From assembly GCF_964030935.1 (NCBI RefSeq), contig NZ_OZ034990.1, positions 1,304,001 through 1,368,000 on the forward strand: a stretch of 64,000 nt of DNA, read 5' to 3'. Of the stretch, positions 1 to 11,206 are shown piece by piece. This stretch comes from Rickettsiella endosymbiont of Aleochara curtula (GTDB taxonomy: Bacteria > Pseudomonadota > Gammaproteobacteria > Diplorickettsiales > Diplorickettsiaceae). Under the pieces are notes generated by a model that was not told the DNA's origin, did no database searches, and saw only the letters and a list, made by a program, of their open reading frames with translations. Numbering within the stretch: the first letter of the stretch is position 1; every line of letters starts with the position of its first letter. The position numbers were made by a program, and so were the translations under genes.

Positions 1-161
1 ATTCCGGTCAAAAATTGTAAAAAAAAAGTAAAAAGACTTAAAAATCCAAAGAAATACCAAAAATTGAGATTTTTCGGCAGGTAATATTGTGTTAAATGTT
101 GGCGTATGTATTCATTAATTGGAAAACGTTGCGATAACCAATTGGATAATGATTTTTGCAT
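1..161 (-). CDS. petB: Cytochrome b N-terminus of the bc1 complex (partial, cut by window edge)
   Basis: On the minus strand the Rieske stop codon (164-162) is followed immediately by an ATG at 161-159. That frame stays open to the window edge for about 53 codons. The translation begins MQKSLSNWLSQRFPINEYI and runs into NFWYFFGFLSLF, the amphipathic start and first membrane segment typical of bacterial cytochrome b. TAA-ATG adjacency indicates translational coupling in a pet operon. Its product would carry the haem b groups and quinol sites of the cytochrome bc1 complex in the inner membrane. Only the beginning is visible, so haem ligands cannot be checked. Confidence 0.85.
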   Translation of the reverse strand, partial: MQKSLSNWLSQRFPINEYIRQHLTQYYLPKNLNFWYFFGFLSLFTFFLQFLTG

Positions 162-737
162 TTATACTAACCTTGGATTTTCACCTATTACAACCGTATG
201 TTCATCGATAAACCGATAAGGTGGAATTTTGAGATTAGTGGGAGCCGGCACTCCTTTCATAACCCGTCCAGCGAGATCAAACTTAGAACCATGGCAGGGA
301 CAATATAACCCGCCTGGCCATTTACGATTTAATTCTCCCAGCATGGGTTTAAATAGAGGAGAGCAGCCTAGATGAGTGCATAAACCAATAAGAATTAAAT
401 ACTCGGGGTTCAGAGAACGATATTCATTACGGGCATAAGCGGGCTGCTGTTCTGTTAAAGAATCTGGATCACGCAATAAAGAATGAATGTTAGAAAGATT
501 ATCTAACATTGCTTGGGTTCGCCGGATGATCCAAACAGGCTTATTTTGCCAAGCAACCACCATGGATTCTCCAGGTGCGAGATGCGTTAGATCAACTTCA
601 ATAGGATCAATGGCTAGGGCGAGTGTTTCGGCAGTCGGCTGTAATGATGCCAAAAAAGGTATAGCACTAGCGGCTATACCAAATCCAGCCATGATAGTTA
701 TTATAACAGCCAGTAAATGGCGACGATTTTCTTCCAT
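162..737 (-). CDS. petA: Ubiquinol-cytochrome c reductase, Rieske iron-sulfur subunit
   Basis: This 191-residue protein is the Rieske [2Fe-2S] subunit of the cytochrome bc1 complex, which passes electrons from quinol to cytochrome c1. One N-terminal membrane anchor lies at about residues 8-30. The two Rieske boxes are intact: CTHLGC (C120, H122, C125) and CPCHGS (C146, C148, H149). C120/H122/C146/H149 are the expected cluster ligands and C125-C148 the expected disulfide. It lies downstream of rplM-rpsI and directly upstream of petB, an order common in gammaproteobacteria. Length fits the family. Confidence 0.97.
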   Translation of the reverse strand: MEENRRHLLAVIITIMAGFGIAASAIPFLASLQPTAETLALAIDPIEVDLTHLAPGESMVVAWQNKPVWIIRRTQAMLDNLSNIHSLLRDPDSLTEQQPAYARNEYRSLNPEYLILIGLCTHLGCSPLFKPMLGELNRKWPGGLYCPCHGSKFDLAGRVMKGVPAPTNLKIPPYRFIDEHTVVIGENPRLV

Positions 738-795
738 TTTTTTCGTCGATAAAAAACTGTGTTGCGATATTTATGTTTTACTTAAATAACATAAA

Positions 796-1230
796 TTATC
801 GTTTTGAGTATTGAGTTCCTTTACGCGCTTTATGTCGACCTACTTTCTTACGTTCAACTTTTCTTGCATCTCGGGTAACTAAACCAGCGCGGCGCAATAA
901 TCGACGAAATGAGGTGTCGTTTTCAGCAGTATCATCGGCATTTACAGTAGTTAATTCGTCATAATTTATTAAAGCGCGACTTATCCCGTGTCGAACAGCG
1001 CCTGCTTGACCGCTGCTTCCCCCGCCGGAAACAGTTACTGTGATATCAAATCTACCCATTTGGTCGACAACTTCTAGAGGCTGATTAACAATCATCTGCG
1101 CAGTTTCGCGGCCAAAGTAATTTTCCAAAGCACGGCCATTTACTTGGATAATACCAGTGCCTTTTCTGAGGAATACTCTTGCGGTTGCTGTTTTACGGCG
1201 ACCCGTACCATAATTCTGTTCTAGTGCCAT
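796..1230 (-). CDS. rpsI: 30S ribosomal protein S9
   Basis: Ribosomal protein S9 (144 residues) whose basic C-terminal tail, here ending GTQYSKR, reaches the P-site tRNA in the small subunit. The start [20 protein letters not shown] and the segments [30 protein letters not shown] and [13 protein letters not shown] are family hallmarks. It starts 5 bp after the rplM stop, so the two are co-transcribed. It is about 14 residues longer than a typical 130-residue S9. The excess is a polar stretch, [13 protein letters not shown], between the ALINYDE helix and FRRLLRRAG. Confidence 0.98.
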   Translation of the reverse strand: MALEQNYGTGRRKTATARVFLRKGTGIIQVNGRALENYFGRETAQMIVNQPLEVVDQMGRFDITVTVSGGGSSGQAGAVRHGISRALINYDELTTVNADDTAENDTSFRRLLRRAGLVTRDARKVERKKVGRHKARKGTQYSKR

Positions 1231-1235
1231 AGTTT

Positions 1236-1673
1236 TTATAACCTATCAATGCTAGTTGGTTCAGGATTTTGAGCGCTATGAGGATGTGAAGAGCCAGCAT
1301 AGACTTTAAGTTTACTTATCATGGCATAACCTAAAGGATTTTTAGGTAGCATACCCTTAACAGCTTTTTCAATAATTCTAGTAGGAAAACTTTTTTGCAA
1401 TTTCTCAAAAGAAATGGATTTTAGCCCGCCAGGATAACCTGTATAGCGTTCATATAGTTTATTTTTAGCCTTTGTACCGGTTACAGTCACTTTTTCAGCA
1501 TTAATAACAACGATATAATCGCCAGTATCAACATGAGGAGTAAATTCTGGCTTATGCTTTCCGCGCAGAATATGGGCTATTTTAGTAGCTAAGTTGCCTA
1601 AGGTTTTTCCTGAGGCATCAATCAAAAGCCACTTTTGTTTAATAAGGCCGGGTTTGGCCATCAATGTTTTCAT
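1236..1673 (-). CDS. rplM: 50S ribosomal protein L13
   Basis: Ribosomal protein L13 (145 residues), an early assembly protein of the large subunit. The frame is open further upstream, but the family start MKT...AKPG matches the ATG at 1673-1671. A GGAG lies about 10 bp ahead of it, so the extra 28 upstream codons are treated as leader. Visible family motifs include [38 protein letters not shown] and [22 protein letters not shown]. First gene of the rplM-rpsI-petA-petB run. The leader can form two small hairpins (see the leader entry). Confidence 0.96.
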   Translation of the reverse strand: MKTLMAKPGLIKQKWLLIDASGKTLGNLATKIAHILRGKHKPEFTPHVDTGDYIVVINAEKVTVTGTKAKNKLYERYTGYPGGLKSISFEKLQKSFPTRIIEKAVKGMLPKNPLGYAMISKLKVYAGSSHPHSAQNPEPTSIDRL

Positions 1674-2847
<1,174 letters not shown>

Positions 2848-2869
2848 TTTTTTTCATGATAAGATACTG

Positions 2870-2875
2870 TATAAT
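2870..2875 (+). promoter_or_regulatory. -10 box of tRNA-Leu(TAG)
   Basis: A perfect TATAAT lies 11 bp upstream of the mature 5' end of the tRNA. No convincing -35 at 17 bp is visible; a TTGATT at 2844-2849 is 20 bp away, which is too far for a classical match. Confidence 0.55.
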
Positions 2876-2886
2876 TAACGACCTTT

Positions 2887-2973
<87 letters not shown>

Positions 2974-3016
2974 GCATGGCCCCTAGGATTTTACAACGAT
3001 AAGAGCCTTAAAATTT

Positions 3017-4339
3017 ATGAATGAAATGCAAGTTTCGGTAGAGAGTGTCGATAATTTTACTCGACGTCTAAATGTGACGGTACCTATCAGGCAGTTAGAA
3101 GAGAGAAAGAAGCTACATCTTCTTGAATTAGCTAAGAAAACGCGTTTAGATGGGTTTCGACCCGGAAAAGTTCCAGCGAGCCATATCGAGAAGCTTTATG
3201 GAAATAGTATATGGCAAGAGGTCATCGAAAAGTCTTTACAGATTAGCTTATCGACCGCTTTAGAGCAGGAGACTTTAAATCCGGTAGGACAGCCCCATAT
3301 TGAGTCCATAAAAGCAGAGCCAGGTTCAGATCTGATTTATACAGCGAGCTTTGAAATTTATCCTCAAATAGAGACCCCTACATTAAAAGGTGCTAGCTTA
3401 GAAAGGCATAAAGTAGACATAACCGAGAAAGATATAAATAGGGTGTTAGAGCAAATGCGTAAGCAATATGCTGAATGGATTGAAGTGTCTGATAAAGCCG
3501 GTTATGGCGATCAGGTGAGCTTTGATATCGTTTTCGCTGATGCAGAAGAGAAAACGCGTAAAGATTTACAGTGGGTTCTGGAGGAAGATAAAATTCCTGA
3601 AGGATTTTCAGTCCTTTTATCCAGCGTTGCCGGCGACGTTTTATCGATTTTACTTCCGGAACAGCAAGGATCTGAACAGGCTAACGCAGCAACAATAAAA
3701 ATAAAAAAGATTGCTAGAGCAAAATTACCTGAATTAGATAATGCTTTTGCAAAACGCTTGGATATTAAAGAGGGCACTGTCGAAGCACTAAAGGATCAAG
3801 TTAGACAGCATATGCAGATAGAGTTAGATAGAGTTTTGCGTGAAAAATTAAAAGCCCAGGCCATAGATAAATTGGTTACTATGCATGCTATTAATGAATT
3901 GCCGCAGGGAGCACTTAATCAAGAGTTTCAACGTTTAGAGCACGATGTTAACAGGCAGCAGGAACAACAAGGCAAGGAAAAAGCAAGCTTATCAGAAATT
4001 GAAAAAACAGATTTAAAGCATATGGCGCACCGACGAGTGACGCTTGGATTATTATTTAATGCAGTTATTGAGAAGCATCATCTGCATGTTGACGAATCGC
4101 GAGTTCAGCAACATATCGATAAGCTAGTGGGAGCTTTTCAATTTGATCAAATGGTGCGGGATAAGCTGTATAAAGACAAGAACATGATGATGAGTATTCG
4201 TTCTTCGGTTTTAGAAGAACAGGTCATTGATAAGTTATTAGAAGAAGTAGAGTACACTGAAAAAGTAGCTGAGTATTCAGATATTATGAATCTCACAGGG
4301 AAAAATCGTATAAGCAATACTGAGGGAGTAGTGGCTTAG
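3017..4339 (+). CDS. tig: Trigger factor, ribosome-associated chaperone (degenerate PPIase domain)
   Basis: Trigger factor (440 residues) binds ribosomes at the exit tunnel and shields nascent chains. The ribosome-binding signature GFRPGKVPASHIEKLYG is intact near residues 46-62. The C-terminal helical arms (about 250-430) are recognisable. The central FKBP-like domain (about 150-245) is recognisable only in outline: the usual IPGFEDGL-type active-site segment reads IPEGFSVLLSSVAGD and many aromatic residues are missing, so isomerase activity is doubtful. The start could also be the in-frame ATG at 3026 (MQVSVES), which matches other trigger factors. It heads the conserved run tig-clpP-clpX-lon-hupB-ppiD. 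Confidence 0.96.
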   Translation: MNEMQVSVESVDNFTRRLNVTVPIRQLEERKKLHLLELAKKTRLDGFRPGKVPASHIEKLYGNSIWQEVIEKSLQISLSTALEQETLNPVGQPHIESIKAEPGSDLIYTASFEIYPQIETPTLKGASLERHKVDITEKDINRVLEQMRKQYAEWIEVSDKAGYGDQVSFDIVFADAEEKTRKDLQWVLEEDKIPEGFSVLLSSVAGDVLSILLPEQQGSEQANAATIKIKKIARAKLPELDNAFAKRLDIKEGTVEALKDQVRQHMQIELDRVLREKLKAQAIDKLVTMHAINELPQGALNQEFQRLEHDVNRQQEQQGKEKASLSEIEKTDLKHMAHRRVTLGLLFNAVIEKHHLHVDESRVQQHIDKLVGAFQFDQMVRDKLYKDKNMMMSIRSSVLEEQVIDKLLEEVEYTEKVAEYSDIMNLTGKNRISNTEGVVA

Positions 4340-4426
4340 TTGGCTAATTTATTAGCTATTTTTAAATAGCAGATAGATTATACCTTAGCAACAATCCAAA
4401 TTTATTTTTATCTTTAGAGAGTAATT

Positions 4427-5086
4427 ATGTACAGTTTACCCAAGGAAATAACGAATTCATTATTAGTCCCTATGGTCGTTGAGCAAACGGGCCGAGGAGA
4501 AAGGGCTTATGATATTTATTCTCGTTTATTAAAGGATCGCATTATATTTGTCGTAGGTCCAATTGAAGACCATATGGCTAATTTAATTATTGCGCAAATG
4601 CTTTTTTTAGAATCTGAGAATCCTGACAAAGATATTTCGCTTTATATTAATTCACCGGGGGGCGTGGTTACATCTGGCCTAGCTATCTACGATACCATGC
4701 AATTTATTAAACCCGATGTGAGTACGATGTGTATCGGCCAAGCGGCCAGCGCGGCAGCTTTATTACTTTGTGGTGGGACGAAAAAAAAACGTTATTGTTT
4801 GCCCCATGCACGGATGATGATACACCAACCATTAGGGGGTTATCAGGGACAAGCAACGGATATTGAAATCCATACTCGTGAAATGTTGTTAGTTAGAGAA
4901 AGAATTAACAATATAATGGCTAAACATACAGGAAAAAATACTGAACAGATTTTGCGTGATACCGATCGTGATAACTTCATGGGGGCTCAACAAGCCATAG
5001 ATTATGGCTTAATCGACGCAGTTTTATCAGTGCGTACAGAAACTGGGAAAACCAAAGAATCTTTAGCTACTTCATCGGTTGATTAA
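4427..5086 (+). CDS. clpP: ATP-dependent Clp protease proteolytic subunit
   Basis: ClpP (219 residues) forms the tetradecameric serine-protease chamber that degrades proteins fed by ClpX or ClpA. The catalytic triad is visible: S108 in [12 protein letters not shown]133 in [11 protein letters not shown], and D182 in [11 protein letters not shown]. The N-terminal axial loop [22 protein letters not shown] and the [10 protein letters not shown] segment are intact. It sits between tig and clpX. Confidence 0.98.
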   Translation: MYSLPKEITNSLLVPMVVEQTGRGERAYDIYSRLLKDRIIFVVGPIEDHMANLIIAQMLFLESENPDKDISLYINSPGGVVTSGLAIYDTMQFIKPDVSTMCIGQAASAAALLLCGGTKKKRYCLPHARMMIHQPLGGYQGQATDIEIHTREMLLVRERINNIMAKHTGKNTEQILRDTDRDNFMGAQQAIDYGLIDAVLSVRTETGKTKESLATSSVD

Positions 5087-5161
5087 GTAGGTTTTATTCA
5101 AGAGGTTTTAAAATTTTGTTTAAATATCAATATGAATAATAGTTTGTTGAGGTAATAAAAT

Positions 5162-6481
5162 ATGAGTAGTTCCATAAACGATAAAACCTCGGGGCCTCTT
5201 CACTGTTCATTTTGCGGTAAAAGTCAGGATGAAGTGCCAAAGTTAATTGCTGGGCCTTCTATTTTTATTTGCAATGAATGCGTGCAGCTATGTAGTGATA
5301 TTTTGCAAGAAGAATTTCAACAGGAAGTTCCACGCCAGGAAGGTGGTACGTCGATTCCTAAGCCTGCAGAGATTCATGATGTATTTAACGAATTTGTCAT
5401 AGGCCAAGAATTTGCTAAAAAGATATTATCTGTAGCTGCCTACAACCATTACAAACGTCTAGAGCTAATTAAAAAAGCTCGTCTTCATCCATTGAACGTC
5501 AAAGATGATACGGAACTTAGCAAAAGTAATGTCCTGCTTATAGGTCCCACCGGTAGCGGTAAAACTTTATTAGCAAAAACCTTAGCGCGGTTTTTTAACT
5601 TGCCCTTTGCTATTGCAGATGCAACCACTTTAACCGAAGCGGGTTATGTAGGTGATGACGTAGAGAATATCTTGCAAAAGCTATTACAAGCGGCTAACGG
5701 AAACATTGAAAAGGCGCAGCTAGGAATTATCTATATCGATGAAATTGATAAAATTAGTCGCCGTGCCGAAAATCCCTCTATTACTCGAGATGTTTCAGGT
5801 GAAGGTGTTCAGCAAGGGTTGCTTAAATTACTTGAAGGTACTGTTGCCTCTGTCCCTCTGCAAGGAGGACGTAAGCATCCTAATCAGGAGACCGTACAAA
5901 TAGATACTACTAATATTCTATTTATTTGCGGAGGTACTTTCTCGGGGTTAGAGAAAATTATTCGTGAACGTACCGAAAAAACTGGTATTGGATTCTCTGC
6001 TGATGTGCGCAGTAAAGGCGATAAAAGAAATTTAACAACGTTGTTGAATCGGCTTGAGTCGGAAGATTTAATTAAGTATGGGATTATACCTGAGCTAATA
6101 GGTCGTCTGCCTGTCATTGCAACTTTAGAAGAACTTGATGAAAAAATGCTAATTCAAATCTTAAAGGAGCCTAAGAACGCTTTGATCAAACAATATCTCA
6201 AGTTATTTAAGATGGACAACGTCGATCTAGAGTTCCGTGAAGACGCTTTACAAATGGTGGCTAAAAAAGCTTTAGAGCGTAAAACTGGCGCAAGAGGTTT
6301 ACGTGCAATTTTGGAAAGCGTTTTATTAGATACGATGTATGAATTGCCTTCTATGCAGAACGTAAATAAAATTGTTATTGAAGCAAGCACCGTTAGCAAG
6401 GGAGCAAAGCCCTTGGTGATTTACAAACAAGAAAAAGAAATTGAACTAGATAATAAAGAAATAGCGGCGGGTAGCGAGTAA
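5162..6481 (+). CDS. clpX: ATP-dependent Clp protease ATP-binding subunit ClpX
   Basis: ClpX (439 residues) is the hexameric AAA+ unfoldase that feeds substrates into ClpP. An N-terminal C4 zinc finger uses C15, C18, C37 and C40. Walker A is GPTGSGKT (128-135), Walker B is IIYIDEIDK, and the [13 protein letters not shown] region carries the IGF-type ClpP-docking loop (here TGIGFSA). Sensor 2 is TGARGLRAI. Length and order after clpP match the family. Confidence 0.98.
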   Translation: MSSSINDKTSGPLHCSFCGKSQDEVPKLIAGPSIFICNECVQLCSDILQEEFQQEVPRQEGGTSIPKPAEIHDVFNEFVIGQEFAKKILSVAAYNHYKRLELIKKARLHPLNVKDDTELSKSNVLLIGPTGSGKTLLAKTLARFFNLPFAIADATTLTEAGYVGDDVENILQKLLQAANGNIEKAQLGIIYIDEIDKISRRAENPSITRDVSGEGVQQGLLKLLEGTVASVPLQGGRKHPNQETVQIDTTNILFICGGTFSGLEKIIRERTEKTGIGFSADVRSKGDKRNLTTLLNRLESEDLIKYGIIPELIGRLPVIATLEELDEKMLIQILKEPKNALIKQYLKLFKMDNVDLEFREDALQMVAKKALERKTGARGLRAILESVLLDTMYELPSMQNVNKIVIEASTVSKGAKPLVIYKQEKEIELDNKEIAAGSE

Positions 6482-6501
6482 ATCTTTCAAAGGTTGAATT
6501 T

Positions 6502-8991
6502 ATGGCAAAGCAACTAATTGGCGGCGGGGCAACTACTTCTAAACTTTCTGAGAAGCTTCCGCTGCTCCCTTTACGGGATGTTGTCGTTTATCCTCATATG
6601 GTGATACCACTATTTGTAGGTAGGAAGCAATCAATTAAAGCTTTGGAAGCTGCTATGGGGGGATCTAGTGCAGAGAAAAAGGTTTTACTCATTGCACAAA
6701 AAAATCCAGCTGAAGATAGCCCTACTATTGAGGGTTTTTATCAAGTTGGAACAATAGCTACCATTTTACAATTGTTAGAGCTGAAAGATGGCACTGTTAA
6801 AGTGCTGGTTGAAGGTTCTCAACGAGGTAAAGTTAAACAATTTTTCCAAGAAAAAGATTACATTGCTGCAGAAATTGAAGTCGTAGGTATACCCCCTGTT
6901 GAGCCTGATCAAGAGATCGAGGTTTTGACACGAACCATTCTGAGTCAATTCGAGCAATACGTTAAATTAAATAAAAAAATTCCGTTAGAGATTTTAAGCA
7001 CTTTATCGAGTATTGATAATCCAGGTCGGTTGGCTGATATGATCGCAGCACATTTGACGCTTAGAATTCAAGAGAAACAAGAGATACTAGAGATTTTTCC
7101 ATTAAAAAAACGTCTAGAACGCTTGTTAGCTTTTCTCGAAAGTGAAATTGATTTATTGCAAATACAAAAGCGAATTCGTGGGCGCGTTAAAAAGCAGATG
7201 GAAAGAAGCCAGCGCGAATATTATTTAAATGAGCAGGTTAAAGCGATTCAAAAGGAATTGGGTGAATCTCAAGGCGTTACGAATGAACTTGATGATCTCG
7301 CAAAACGGATTGAAAAAGCAAAAATGCCTAAAGAGGTGAAGGATAAATCAATTTCTGAACTAAATAAATTAAAGTCCATGTCGCCTATGGCCGCTGAAGC
7401 GACGGTGAGTCGAAATTATTTAGATTGGGTTTTATCCCTTCCTTGGAATAAACGGAGTAAAGTTCGTTACGATTTAGATAAAGCACAAAAAGTATTACAA
7501 GAAGCACATTATGGTTTAGAGAAAGTCAAAGAACGAATTATTGAGTTTTTAGCGGTTCATCAGCGCGTTAAAAAATTAAAGGGCCCTATTTTGTGTTTGG
7601 TAGGACCACCTGGTGTGGGTAAAACTTCCTTAGGACAATCCATTGCAGAAGCTATAGGACGTGAATTTGTACGCATGTCTTTGGGTGGCGTGCGTGATGA
7701 AGCGGAAATTAGAGGACACCGGCGTACGTATATTGGATCCATGCCGGGTCGAATTATGCAAAAAATGGCTAAAGTTGGGGTCAAGAATCCTCTATTTATG
7801 CTTGATGAAATTGATAAAATGGCGATGGACTTTAGAGGTGACCCAGCAGCGGCATTGCTTGAAGTATTAGATCCCGAGCAAAACCATGCTTTCGATGATC
7901 ATTATCTAGAAGTAAGTTATGACTTATCTGAAGTTTTGTTTATTGCAACCGCAAATACCTTGAATATTCCGCCAGCTTTATTGGATCGTATGGAGGTCAT
8001 TCGTATACCTGGCTATACCGAGGATGAAAAGATTAATATTGCTAAACAGCATTTATTGCCTAAACAACTGAGTCAGAACGGCTTAAAAATTAGTGCAAAA
8101 AATAAAGAATTAGTTTTGGCAGAAACCGCACTGCAGGACACCATTCGTTATTATACACGCGAAGCAGGGGTTCGTAGTCTGGAGCGCGAAATTGCTAAAA
8201 TTTGTCGAAAGGTGGTTACAGAAATAGCGCGTAAACCTAACTTAAAGTCAGTTACCGTTACCACTCATAATTTAGAAAAATATCTTGGTGTTAGACGTTA
8301 TCGTTATGGGTTAGTTGAGCAGCATGACCAAGTTGGACAAGTAAGTGGCTTGGCATGGACAGAGGTTGGCGGTGATTTATTAACTATCGAGGCTGCGGTT
8401 GTACCTGGAAAAGGTAAAACAAGTTATACGGGCCATTTGGGCGAAGTGATGCAGGAGTCTATTCAAGCCGCATTAACTGTCGTTCGAAGTCGCGCTGAAG
8501 TCTTAGGCATTCCTATTCATTTTTATGAAAAAAAGGATATCCATGTGCATGTTCCTGAAGGAGCGACACCTAAAGATGGGCCTAGTGCTGGGATTGGCAT
8601 GTGTACTGCATTGGTTTCTGCGATTACTAAAGTACCTGTACGAGCTGATGTCGCGATGACAGGAGAAATAACTTTACGCGGTGAAGTTTTGCCGATTGGT
8701 GGTCTAAAAGAAAAATTACTTGCAGCCCATCGTGGGGGAATACGTGAAGTTATTATCCCTGAAGAAAACAAACGAGATCTTAAGGAAATTCCAAAAAATA
8801 TTCAAGAAGGTTTAATTATTCATCCTGTTCGTTGGATAGATCAAGTTCTGGGTATTGCTCTACAACATTCAGAAAAAAATTCAGTGAAACCCAAAGCCAG
8901 GAAAAAACGTGAAAAAAAATTGACTGTACCTATCAAATTAATCGCTAAAAAAAATCAAGCCAAAATTAATCCTACAACAAATACTCGCTAG
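6502..8991 (+). CDS. lon: ATP-dependent protease Lon
   Basis: Lon (829 residues) is a single-chain AAA+ serine protease of the cytoplasm. Order: N-terminal substrate domain (about 18-205), AAA+ module with Walker [10 protein letters not shown] and Walker [10 protein letters not shown], then the protease domain with the catalytic dyad S695 ([11 protein letters not shown]) and K738 ([13 protein letters not shown]). After the protease domain comes a tail of about 40 residues rich in Lys/Arg ([18 protein letters not shown]) that typical Lon proteins lack. It follows clpX by 20 bp and precedes hupB, as in E. coli. Confidence 0.98.
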   Translation: MAKQLIGGGATTSKLSEKLPLLPLRDVVVYPHMVIPLFVGRKQSIKALEAAMGGSSAEKKVLLIAQKNPAEDSPTIEGFYQVGTIATILQLLELKDGTVKVLVEGSQRGKVKQFFQEKDYIAAEIEVVGIPPVEPDQEIEVLTRTILSQFEQYVKLNKKIPLEILSTLSSIDNPGRLADMIAAHLTLRIQEKQEILEIFPLKKRLERLLAFLESEIDLLQIQKRIRGRVKKQMERSQREYYLNEQVKAIQKELGESQGVTNELDDLAKRIEKAKMPKEVKDKSISELNKLKSMSPMAAEATVSRNYLDWVLSLPWNKRSKVRYDLDKAQKVLQEAHYGLEKVKERIIEFLAVHQRVKKLKGPILCLVGPPGVGKTSLGQSIAEAIGREFVRMSLGGVRDEAEIRGHRRTYIGSMPGRIMQKMAKVGVKNPLFMLDEIDKMAMDFRGDPAAALLEVLDPEQNHAFDDHYLEVSYDLSEVLFIATANTLNIPPALLDRMEVIRIPGYTEDEKINIAKQHLLPKQLSQNGLKISAKNKELVLAETALQDTIRYYTREAGVRSLEREIAKICRKVVTEIARKPNLKSVTVTTHNLEKYLGVRRYRYGLVEQHDQVGQVSGLAWTEVGGDLLTIEAAVVPGKGKTSYTGHLGEVMQESIQAALTVVRSRAEVLGIPIHFYEKKDIHVHVPEGATPKDGPSAGIGMCTALVSAITKVPVRADVAMTGEITLRGEVLPIGGLKEKLLAAHRGGIREVIIPEENKRDLKEIPKNIQEGLIIHPVRWIDQVLGIALQHSEKNSVKPKARKKREKKLTVPIKLIAKKNQAKINPTTNTR

Positions 8992-9007
8992 CATATCTTT
9001 TATTCCC

Positions 9008-9037
9008 TTGACAGAGGATTCGTGCTATTGATATAAA
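9008..9037 (+). promoter_or_regulatory. Predicted sigma-70 promoter of hupB
   Basis: TTGACA at 9008-9013 and TATAAA at 9032-9037 are separated by 18 bp and lie about 80 bp before the hupB start. This is one of the best sigma-70 matches in the window and suggests that hupB is expressed independently of lon. Confidence 0.65.
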
Positions 9038-9119
9038 CAGTTCCACTTATAATCTATAGCAAGACGCTTAAAATTTAATTTAAAGGTGTGAGCCTTAATT
9101 TCTACCGTTGTGAGGGTAT

Positions 9120-9398
9120 ATGAATAAATCAGATTTAGTTGATGTTATTGTGGAAGCAGCACAAGTTCCAAAAAACGTTGCCGGAAAGACTTTAGAAAAA
9201 ATTCTAGAATCCATTACAAAAGCTTTATGTAAGGGAGAAGATGTTAGCTTGGTTGGCTTTGGTACGCTTTGTGTTCGTCATCGTAAAGCACGTACAGGAC
9301 GCAATCCAAAATCAGGAGAATCCATACAAATAAAAGCAAGTAATGCGGTAGCTTTTAAATCAGGAAAGGCATTAAAAGACGCCGTGCAAAAAGAGTAG
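9120..9398 (+). CDS. hupB: HU-family nucleoid DNA-binding protein
   Basis: This 92-residue histone-like protein dimerises and bends DNA. The start MNKSDLVDVIVEAA, the central VSLVGFGTL turn, and the beta-arm RTGRNPKSGESIQIKAS followed by VAFKSGKALKDAV are the classical HU pattern. The arm reads GRNPKSGE in place of the usual GRNPQTGK, a small variation. Its place between lon and ppiD supports the HU-beta assignment over IHF. Confidence 0.96.
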   Translation: MNKSDLVDVIVEAAQVPKNVAGKTLEKILESITKALCKGEDVSLVGFGTLCVRHRKARTGRNPKSGESIQIKASNAVAFKSGKALKDAVQKE

Positions 9399-9440
9399 CA
9401 ATATCGCGTAAATAAGTTTAGAATGACGTCCCTTTCGACA

Positions 9441-9516
9441 GGGTGCTTAGCTCAGTTGGTAGAGCATCGCCCTTACAAGGCGAGGGTCGTAGGTTCGATC
9501 CCTACAGCACCCACCA
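9441..9516 (+). tRNA. tRNA-Val, anticodon TAC
   Basis: Acceptor GGGTGCT pairs with AGCACCC, followed by A and an encoded CCA. The anticodon arm CGCCCTTACAAGGCG gives TAC. D arm (AGCTCAGTTGGTAGAGC) and T arm (GTAGGTTCGATCCCTAC) are standard. Confidence 0.98.
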
Positions 9517-9527
9517 TACATATTGCG

Positions 9528-9604
9528 GGAGTGGTAGTTCAGTTGGTTAGAATACCGGCCTGTCACGCCGGGGGTCGCGGGTTCGAGTCCCGTCCACTCC
9601 GCCA
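9528..9604 (+). tRNA. tRNA-Asp, anticodon GTC
   Basis: Acceptor GGAGTGG pairs with CCACTCC, followed by G and an encoded CCA. The anticodon loop CTGTCAC gives GTC. It lies 11 bp after tRNA-Val, so the pair is probably one transcript. Confidence 0.98.
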
Positions 9605-9727
9605 GTTCTCTAGAATTTTATAAATTGTAAACGTAGATTAAAGTCAAACTAATAAAATATTCTTATAGAATTAAATAGTATTATTTGTTTAAAGCGCTTT
9701 TACATTGATAACTAAAGTTTCCTTAAT

Positions 9728-11206
9728 ATGTTGCAGTCCATTCGTGATAGAACTCAAGGCTGGATAACCAGTACAGTAATCGGATTATTAATTATCGTTT
9801 TTGCTCTCTGGGGGATCCATGGCTATTTAGAGCTTAATACGGGAGGAAATAATAAGGTCGTAGCTAAGATCGCCGGTCAAACATTAATCCAAAGCGATTT
9901 CGATAAGGCTTATCAACGTGTGTATCAACAAGCGCGAGATAGTTTGGGAAAAAATTTTTCTAATAATGAAGAAATGATCAAGCAATTGAGAGAACAAACT
10001 TTGCAGGAATGGAAAACAACACAAGTTTTAGTTCAAGCGGCTTTACAATCCAAATACCGCATTAGTCAGACCCTAATCGACTCGGTTTTATTGCAAATTC
10101 CAGCATTTCAATCCAATGGTCGTTTTTCTGTTGAAAAATTTTACACGGTACTACAGGCTCTAAATTATACTAAGCTTCAGTTTCTAACGGACATAAAAAA
10201 AACACTGCTGATTAATCAGGTGCAGCAAGGAATAACACAAAGCGCATTTGCTTTACCTCAGGATCTCAATAATTATGTAAAATATATTCATCAAAACAGA
10301 GATTTTGCTTACCTTATTATTCCTCACTCAAGGTTTCTTCATCAGCAATTTACGCCACCGGATTCGAAAATCTTTGCTTATTATCTGCAAAATAAACAAA
10401 ATTTTAGCCAGCCAGAACAAGCTAGGATTGAATATATTCAGCTTTCCTTTGAAGATGAAAAAGAATTTCTGGAAAATAGAGATATATTAGCTAATTTAAC
10501 TTACATTCACTCTGATTCCTTGGCCATCGCAGCAAAGAAATTGGGTTTAGCGATACGCTCCACAGCTTTTTTTGGTAAGGCTGGCGGAGAAGAAGGATTG
10601 AGTAAAAATCCAAAAATAATTGCCGCTACATTTAGTCAGGATGTTTTGCAAGGAAATAATAGCTCAGTGATTAATATTAATCCGAGTACCGCTATTGTTT
10701 TGCGAATCAAAAAGTATCAGCCTGCGGGGATACAGCCTTTTAATGCGGTGCGAGAAAAGATTAAAGAGATTTTGAATAAACAAATGGCTATTTCTGAAGC
10801 GCAGAAATTTGGCGAAAATTTACTTAAAAACTCAGAAAAAACTGGTGCTATTCCTGCAAATCTTGATGGCAGAAATTTAAAATGGAAGTTTGCTCAGCAA
10901 GTAAACCGATATGATAGTAAATTAAATAATGATATAGTAAGCACCGCATTTGCGTTAACTCCACCAAATAAGAATATTTCTAATTTGTTATCGATGAAAG
11001 GTTTTAGTCTGGAAAATGGAGATTATGCATTGATCAGATTAATCGCAGTTCATGATGAAAAATACCGATCCAAAGTAAATGATACGAGTCAGGATCATTA
11101 CCTTGAAGAAATAGCTAAAAGTTTTGGTCAGTTAGATTATACGCTTTATGTAAATAACTTATTGAAAAAATCCCATACTCTGCCTGTGTTGCCGCTCAAT
11201 TGGTAA
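9728..11206 (+). CDS. ppiD: Periplasmic chaperone PpiD-like protein lacking a recognisable parvulin domain
   Basis: This 492-residue membrane-anchored SurA/PpiD-type chaperone is expected to help outer-membrane proteins leaving the Sec channel. It starts MLQSIRDRTQGWITS, has one membrane helix at about 13-34, and then the SurA_N-like region VVAKIAGQTLIQSDFDKAYQRV. E. coli PpiD has about 623 residues. Here the stretch where the central parvulin domain belongs is not recognisable: after PEQARIEYIQLSF the sequence moves into a short segment ending QPAGIQPFNAVREKI. Its last residues (about HTLPVLPLNW) and stop codon lie inside a copy of dispersed repeat A. It follows hupB as in E. coli. Confidence 0.88.
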   Translation: MLQSIRDRTQGWITSTVIGLLIIVFALWGIHGYLELNTGGNNKVVAKIAGQTLIQSDFDKAYQRVYQQARDSLGKNFSNNEEMIKQLREQTLQEWKTTQVLVQAALQSKYRISQTLIDSVLLQIPAFQSNGRFSVEKFYTVLQALNYTKLQFLTDIKKTLLINQVQQGITQSAFALPQDLNNYVKYIHQNRDFAYLIIPHSRFLHQQFTPPDSKIFAYYLQNKQNFSQPEQARIEYIQLSFEDEKEFLENRDILANLTYIHSDSLAIAAKKLGLAIRSTAFFGKAGGEEGLSKNPKIIAATFSQDVLQGNNSSVININPSTAIVLRIKKYQPAGIQPFNAVREKIKEILNKQMAISEAQKFGENLLKNSEKTGAIPANLDGRNLKWKFAQQVNRYDSKLNNDIVSTAFALTPPNKNISNLLSMKGFSLENGDYALIRLIAVHDEKYRSKVNDTSQDHYLEEIAKSFGQLDYTLYVNNLLKKSHTLPVLPLNW

